Assembly (NCBI GenBank): GCA_038373865.1
Contig: JAXGGA010004500.1
Coordinates: 23,688 to 87,687, forward strand
Reading direction: 5' to 3'
From: Uloborus plumipes
Taxonomy: Eukaryota; Arthropoda; Arachnida; Araneae; Uloboridae
DNA: 64,000 bases
Part shown: positions 58,710 to 64,000 of the stretch, piece after piece
Position numbering within the stretch: position 1 is the first letter of the stretch
Layout of the letters: every line of letters starts with the position of its first letter
Notes under the pieces: generated by a model
The model's database searches: none
The model's input: the letters and a program-made list of their open reading frames with translations, nothing else
Told to the model about the DNA's origin: nothing
Position numbers and translations under genes: made by a program

Positions 58710-59425
58710 ATTACCCGTTCAGTTCAATTGAGTAAAGGCTCATTGAGTGCAAAATAAATGTAAAATCATAAATAAAATGAGCATGATATTGATAATTATG
58801 TACAAAAAATTTGGTTAAAATGAGATAATGATACAAGATGCCGTTACTGTAAAAATATACATCCGTTAGTAAAATTATTCCTTCTTTTTAGGAGAGCCTC
58901 AATGTGATTGCGACCATAAGCGTAGCGTCACCCCCCCCCCCCCCGTCACCCCCGACACAAACACAACTTGCTGGATACGAAATTTTTAGAACCTTAAATT
59001 TTGTAAAAGCAGAGCGAAAATCGTATCATTTATGTTTTTTTTTTTCATTTATTTTGTCTTAGTATTATACCTGCATGTCTGGGGTGAGAGGGCACGGGGG
59101 AATATAGGCCCTCGGTCAATAGTTTCGATGTTTAGCACATGATCTTTTATGAAAAGGGATGAAAAACATCAGAAAGATTGTTTCCGTTTATGTTACCCAC
59201 TAGTGCAGCCAGAATTATCGTCTGAGAAGAGTTTTCTTTCTTTCTTTTTTTTTTTTTTTGGCCAAAACAGTCCTTGAGTTTGCCAATAATGTTAAACGCA
59301 AGGCTTCAGTCCTTCAGGGGTGTTTAGCCCATCCTCCCTTGTTGCGGCAAATTTTATCTTGACCTTCTAAATACTTGTTGCGTTACTAAAATAATTCAGA
59401 AGTGTGTTGTGATGAAATCAAGCTA
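58710..59425. repeat. Duplicated segment, copy A
   Basis: 58710-58912 (AATTGAGTAAAGG, GCAAAATAAATGTA, AAATCATAAATAAAAT) and 59085-59425 (GGGCACGGGGGAATATAGGC, GTTTCGATGTTTAGCACATG, CACTAGTGCAGCCAGAATTA) match 63320-63530 and 63688-64000 in the same order and strand. The middle (poly-C at 58930-58945) differs. Confidence 0.85.
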
Positions 59426-60505
59426 ATTATTTGATACGAACATTTTTAGGCATACATTTTATAATTCTATGGTAACTACTAACACCACTAAGAAATAATT
59501 TTAATTTGAAAATACTATTTTCATAAAATCTGGCTCATTGTAAGAGAGAGAGAGAGAGAAATTAAGAAAAAGAAAAAAAAAAAAACTCGATCCTATTATC
59601 TTTCTGCCAGGTAATGCAACGAGAAATGCAAATTTGTATGATAAAATATGGATTTTAGCATAGAATTAATTACCAATATTTACAAATTTCAATTTCTAAG
59701 TATTTCTTCCGAGAATTTGTCACTCATAAAGAAATTAAGTGCTCAGTGCGGGATATAATAACTAAAAAAGTTTTATATGTATAATAAAGTAAAATACATC
59801 AATTATTCTTGTTAGAAAACTATTTTACATTACGTGGTTTGTGTAGACAGTTTGAATACCGATAATCTGATTCATACTTGATTTATGAACTTTCTACTTA
59901 AATGCTACGACAAACTTAACAATATTTATGCTTTTACTTAAAATCGTTTTCTATAAATTTGTTTTCTTTCAAAGTTTACTTTTGAATCCTTTCATCTCTT
60001 GTCAACGTAATATGACTTATTCCTGACAGATACTTCGCAAAATTGAGCAAAAATATGTTTTAACTTTTTTTTTTTGTATGCAATAGTAATTTGTTTCGTT
60101 GTTTATTATTTTTTGCTTTCCTAAATTTAATGAGTGTAATTTACATGAATAATTAATTTTTCTTTGCTCGTTTTGTCCCTTATTAACAAAAAGAAATATT
60201 TTCCCCGTGTAACTCATACTGGTATTTTCCTGAATGGTGCTTTCCTGAATGTCAAATTCTGTCTAGTTTTGGTGCGGAAATATTCAGAAAGTAATTATTT
60301 AAAACCTCAACTACGGTTTTAAATAAATGAGAGCCAAATTCTTGCTCAATATTAAAAAGTGTTTTGTAATGGGGAGAAGAAAATCAACATTACGGCAAAC
60401 CAAAAACTACTAAAAGTGTGTTTATAGAATACGAAAATAAAAATGGTATGTCTTTCTGAAAAGTGTAGTAAACGCATAATATAAGGTGTGCTTAAAATGC
60501 GAACT
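59426..60505. other. No gene seen
   Basis: AT-rich, with a GA microsatellite at 59543-59559. Confidence 0.55.
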
Positions 60506-60509
60506 TAAT

Positions 60510-60595
60510 ATGGCTGGAGGGGGGGCACTTTTTACATTTCGGGGCTCTTCCTAAAGCCTTTTTCTACATCCGCCCCTGACTATAGAATGAAATTG
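60510..60595. repeat. Dispersed repeat, copy C (fragment)
   Basis: GGGGGCACTTTTTACATTTCGG, then GCTCTTCCTAAAGCC and CTACATCCGCCCCTGA, matches the first part of 34220-34520. Confidence 0.6.
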
Positions 60596-61618
60596 CTCCT
60601 TTAAGATTTCTGGTTCGATTTTTTTTTCTGTAATAAATAAAAACATCCGCCTCTTACCTAATGTCTCCAGAGTTAGCCAAAAATTTTGTTTTAAAAACTT
60701 TAATTTTGAAAGATTTTCTGTGAAAAAGTATCCACCCCATAAATAGTCTAACTCTGTGTGATGTCAAAATGCAGTGAAATCAAACTCTCTGATTTATCAA
60801 TGACTAAAGAAAATATTTTTGAAAAGGAGATATTTCAATTTTTAATGTTTAAAAACTTTTTATGTGTGAATTTAACTGAACTATTTGCGCTATTGCAGGT
60901 AAAAATACTTCAGTATTTATGGCTTCGAATTATGAAAATATTGAATCGTTCATTATGCATAAATATTAAAGTTATTTAACTCTCATAGTTACAAATAGGA
61001 GAAAATTAGAAATTTGTAATAGCTGATTATTTATTAATTACTGATTAAAAATTTCAATAAACAACATAATTGAAAATAAAGTTTATTTGTTGAAAAATAA
61101 TTAATGTTACAGTCCCTTTGAGAGATGAACCTGAGCCCACTAAGAAATAAAATATAAACTACGCCACTACGCAAAATACCCTATCGCTTCGCTTATACAC
61201 TTACACAATAATGAAAAAACTGTCATATTAAAAAAATGCACGTTATTTCGAAGTGTTTCTAAAGATTTAAAGTCAAGTATTTGATTGGAGACAATTGCGG
61301 AAAAAGTTTGAGATCGTGCACTCTGTCACTCCGGATCGGGTGCTATTGAGAAGCAGCAAACGAATGCGAGCTGTTTTCTTGGAAGAAAGGATTACAACGG
61401 GAACCGGTATCTGTCCACATCTGCCTGAAGGAAGAGAGGTTTGTTCGTCCCCCAGTGACTGCTATTATTCTCTTACTATCCCCTAATGAGTAAAGCTGTC
61501 AAAGATAGCTTCAGATGAGGGGCTAATATTTTTTCCCCTTGGAAAGGGAGTGGAATTCTGCGCCATCTATTTTGTAAAAATATAACTACACTGGCAGATT
61601 TTTTCTGGACATACGGCC
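60596..61618. other. No gene seen
   Basis: AT-rich up to 61270. 61290-61490 is GC-richer, with a 63-codon frame (MRKKFEIVHSVTPDRVLLRS) that matches nothing I know. Confidence 0.5.
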
Positions 61619-62156
61619 TTAAGGCTGTTGTCCCAAGAGATTGGCGCCAAGGAAAAAGAATAACCTTTCGTGATCAAAATCAACTTCAAATAACATTCCA
61701 ATCTTTGTTACATACGACGTGATTTTCAGTCAAGATTAAGTTCCCTTAGCATCGTAGTAAAAATTTTGCGTTTTTTAAATTTAAATCAATTTTTAATGAA
61801 ATCTGCCTTGGCGACGGTTTCAGAATAGCAACCCTAACACCCATTAAAAAGTAAAAAATTTTGTATTCTGCCAAAAAACACAGCAATAATTTAGCAACAA
61901 ACATAACTAGCAAAAATCCAGGACTCCGGGGGTCTTACTGATAATTTTTAAATTTCATTTTCATTACGTTATATATTTTTTATTTAGGGCATTCAAAAAA
62001 ATGTTGAATCTACACTATTTTAAGTTGTAGATTTGACATATAGATGTCACTGCAGTAAGCGTTTCTACACAACGAAGGCTATTTCCTGCTTTTGCCCAGC
62101 TTTTTCTCTAATTGACTGCAATAAATCACTCTAGCCCCATCCCTCCCCCTGCGAGT
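61619..62156. repeat. Dispersed repeat, copy B
   Basis: Same strand and order as 32421-32946, starting TTAAGGCTGTTGTCCCAAGA. It includes a 12-base extra (GCCCAGCTTTTT) near the right end. Confidence 0.85.
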
Positions 62157-63319
62157 CAGGGTTAGGGGAATAAAGGAGGGTTGGCCCATCTCTTTGAAGA
62201 AAGGAGTTTCGCCGACAGGCGAGGAAATGGGGGGAAAAGGCTCCGCACCTACGTCACAGACCTGTCGGTTTCCACAAGTTCTCCGATGCAGCTAGGTTTA
62301 GACGTTATTCGCGTCTTCGATTTTAATTTTTCAGCAGGCCCCTCGTTCAGCAGGCCCATTGAACGAGCACTCAGGGCCCGTGTCCTCATGGAATGAAATT
62401 TCTAAGAGACAAGAAAAATTTTCGAAAATATTCCAAGTTATTAAAAATAAAAAATAAAGTATCAAAGTACTGTTATATTTTTTTCTTTGTTCTTTCCTAC
62501 TTTTTTTAAATTTATATTTTTCTTCATGTGTGTGAGGGGGTGCTGTTTTTATTGAAATTAAAGCACAAAAAGCATGTAAGTTTATTCTGTAATCAAGCAT
62601 AAAAAATGCTTAGTTTTTCTCTCAATAAAAAGTAAATTACTGAAATTTAAATAGTTCGAAAAGGAGTTAATGATTTGAAATGAATTTAGGGGGATTTTTA
62701 GTTTTTAACTTGTTAAACTCATTATGGAAATTTAACCCATCATCATTTCTTCAAAAATGAAAATTAATTGGAGATTTTAAAAAAAATGCGTATATATTTG
62801 ATGACCCGAACATTTCTTCATTTCAATTCGTATTGATAAAATGATTTTATGTATTAAAACTTGACTTAGTTTTGTGATTTCAGTTCTATACTTGATTCTG
62901 TATACTTTATTTAATTTCGAATTTAAAAAAAAAATCATCCAACAAACTTGAGTCATTTACGCAACAAGCAAAATAATTAATAAAAATTGTTTTACATAAA
63001 TTTCTTAATCAAGATTCCTTCAATATTTAAAAACACGAATATTTAAAAAACGAATTCGACAATTAAATTCTAAAGTTGTAAGAGATCGTAAAAAATCAGA
63101 AAAAAAAATGCAGAAATGGATAAAATCTCAAAAGCAATAACGGTATGTTTGAATACTTTCTTAAATACAAAATTAAATTGGCAAAAGTTTGAAATCACTA
63201 CACTGAAAAAAAAAGCTTGCTTTTAGAGTATAATACTGGCAGTTTATGCAGTAAAATTGAATTCAACCTTACAAGATGAGCCCTAAATATCATACAAAGA
63301 GGGAAAGAAATGAAATTAA
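62157..63319. other. No gene seen
   Basis: 62160-62400 is GC-richer, with GCAGGCCC repeated at 62334 and 62350. The rest is AT-rich. No domain on either strand. Confidence 0.5.
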
Positions 63320-64000
63320 CTTACATTTCATTCGGTTTTAATTGAGTAAGGGTCCATGGAATGCAAAATAAATGTAGAATCATAAATAAAATCAGCTTGA
63401 TATTTACAATTATATACAAAATTTTGGCTACTATAAAATAATGCTACAAGGTTCCGTTACTGTATCGTAAGTAAAATTATTCACGTCGTTTAGGAACGTC
63501 AGTGTGATTGCGCTCAATACATCGCAGTTTATGCAATAAAATTGAATTCAACCTTACAAGATGAGTACAAAAGGTTTTGATTTCAAGGTTTTTCTTTTTT
63601 CCTCTTTTGAGGGTCCTTGTTAGCTGTGGTCTCATCCCGAAGCTGCAAAAAAGGAAGATTGTCTTTGTTCTGTCTCAAGATGTTCGGGCACGGGGGAATA
63701 TAGGCCCTCTGTTAATAGTTTCGATGTTTGGCACATGATCTTTTATGAAAAGGGACGGAAATCATCAGAAAGATTGTTTCCGTTTATGTCACCCACTAGT
63801 GCAGCCAGAATTATCGACTGGGAGGAGTTTTTTTTGTTTTTTTCTAGTCAAAACAGTTCTTGACTTTGCCAATAATGTTAAATGCAAGGCCTCACAGGGG
63901 TATTTTAGCACAATCCCCCTTGCTGCGGCAGGTTTTATCTTGACGTTCTAAATGCTTGTTGCGCTACTAAAATAATTTAAATGTGTGTTGTGATGAAACC
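63320..64000. repeat. Duplicated segment, copy B
   Basis: Same order as 58710-59425. It runs off the window end, so its true length is unknown. Confidence 0.85.

Noticed and set aside
1..64000. Integrated virus or retroelement (reverse transcriptase, integrase, capsid)
   Set aside because: No such motif was recognised on either strand; all identifiable elements are DNA transposons.

Overview
The window is eukaryotic. It is AT-rich, full of poly-A/T runs and microsatellites, has no operon-like gene packing, and no intact host gene can be supported. Every recognisable protein fragment is a metazoan DNA-transposon transposase or repeat-borne domain: mariner, Tc1, hAT with zinc-finger MYM-like transposase, piggyBac, FLYWCH, and two unnamed repeat-associated families. 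With many short-unit GC-rich tandem arrays in an AT-rich background, this suggests an arthropod, probably an arachnid such as a spider. That placement is inference from family resemblance, not a search. 

Layout. 1-6 kb: AT-rich DNA with a 374-bp fold-back element (1246-1619) and hAT-type termini. 6-7.3 kb: a FLYWCH zinc-finger fragment and a 16-bp-unit array. 8.5-15.4 kb: nested elements. A Tc1 end is split by a TA-flanked element (8605-9923). It is followed by a 5.5-kb block with GTAGCACAC ends (9937-15438), which encloses a fold-back element (10846-14466) that itself carries two MITEs. 15.7-18.1 kb: a decayed Tc1 transposon inside a piggyBac remnant. 19-21.7 kb: a Cys-rich pseudogene tail and a 1.1-kb hAT MITE with perfect 8-bp duplications. 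23.6-26.4 kb: two inverted arrays of a CCAAAATGTCGC unit around a 1.9-kb spacer. 28.05-30.95 kb: the best-preserved coding element, a TIR-bounded transposon with a transposase-like gene (about 730 codons) broken by one frameshift in an A8 run. 

31-35 kb: another 16-bp-unit array, PIF/Harbinger-like MITEs and dispersed repeats. 35.37-44.64 kb: one mariner copy whose two halves are separated by about 8.4 kb, which includes a G-run cluster, a hAT MITE and a pogo-like MITE. 44.8-46.7 kb: a decayed gene of an unnamed repeat-associated family. 48.07-48.72 kb: a large hairpin element. 49.2-56.56 kb: a complete 7.36-kb hAT element with perfect 8-bp duplications (CAGACAAA), a broken transposase and at least three nested insertions. 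56.6-64 kb: further TIR elements and two duplicated segments. 

No cooperating gene system is visible. The interest lies in insertion order (several target-site duplications and one empty-site comparison can be read directly), in the unnamed transposase families, and in a group of short-unit arrays sharing a CCAAAA(T)GTC core at several loci. All coordinates and identities were read by eye.
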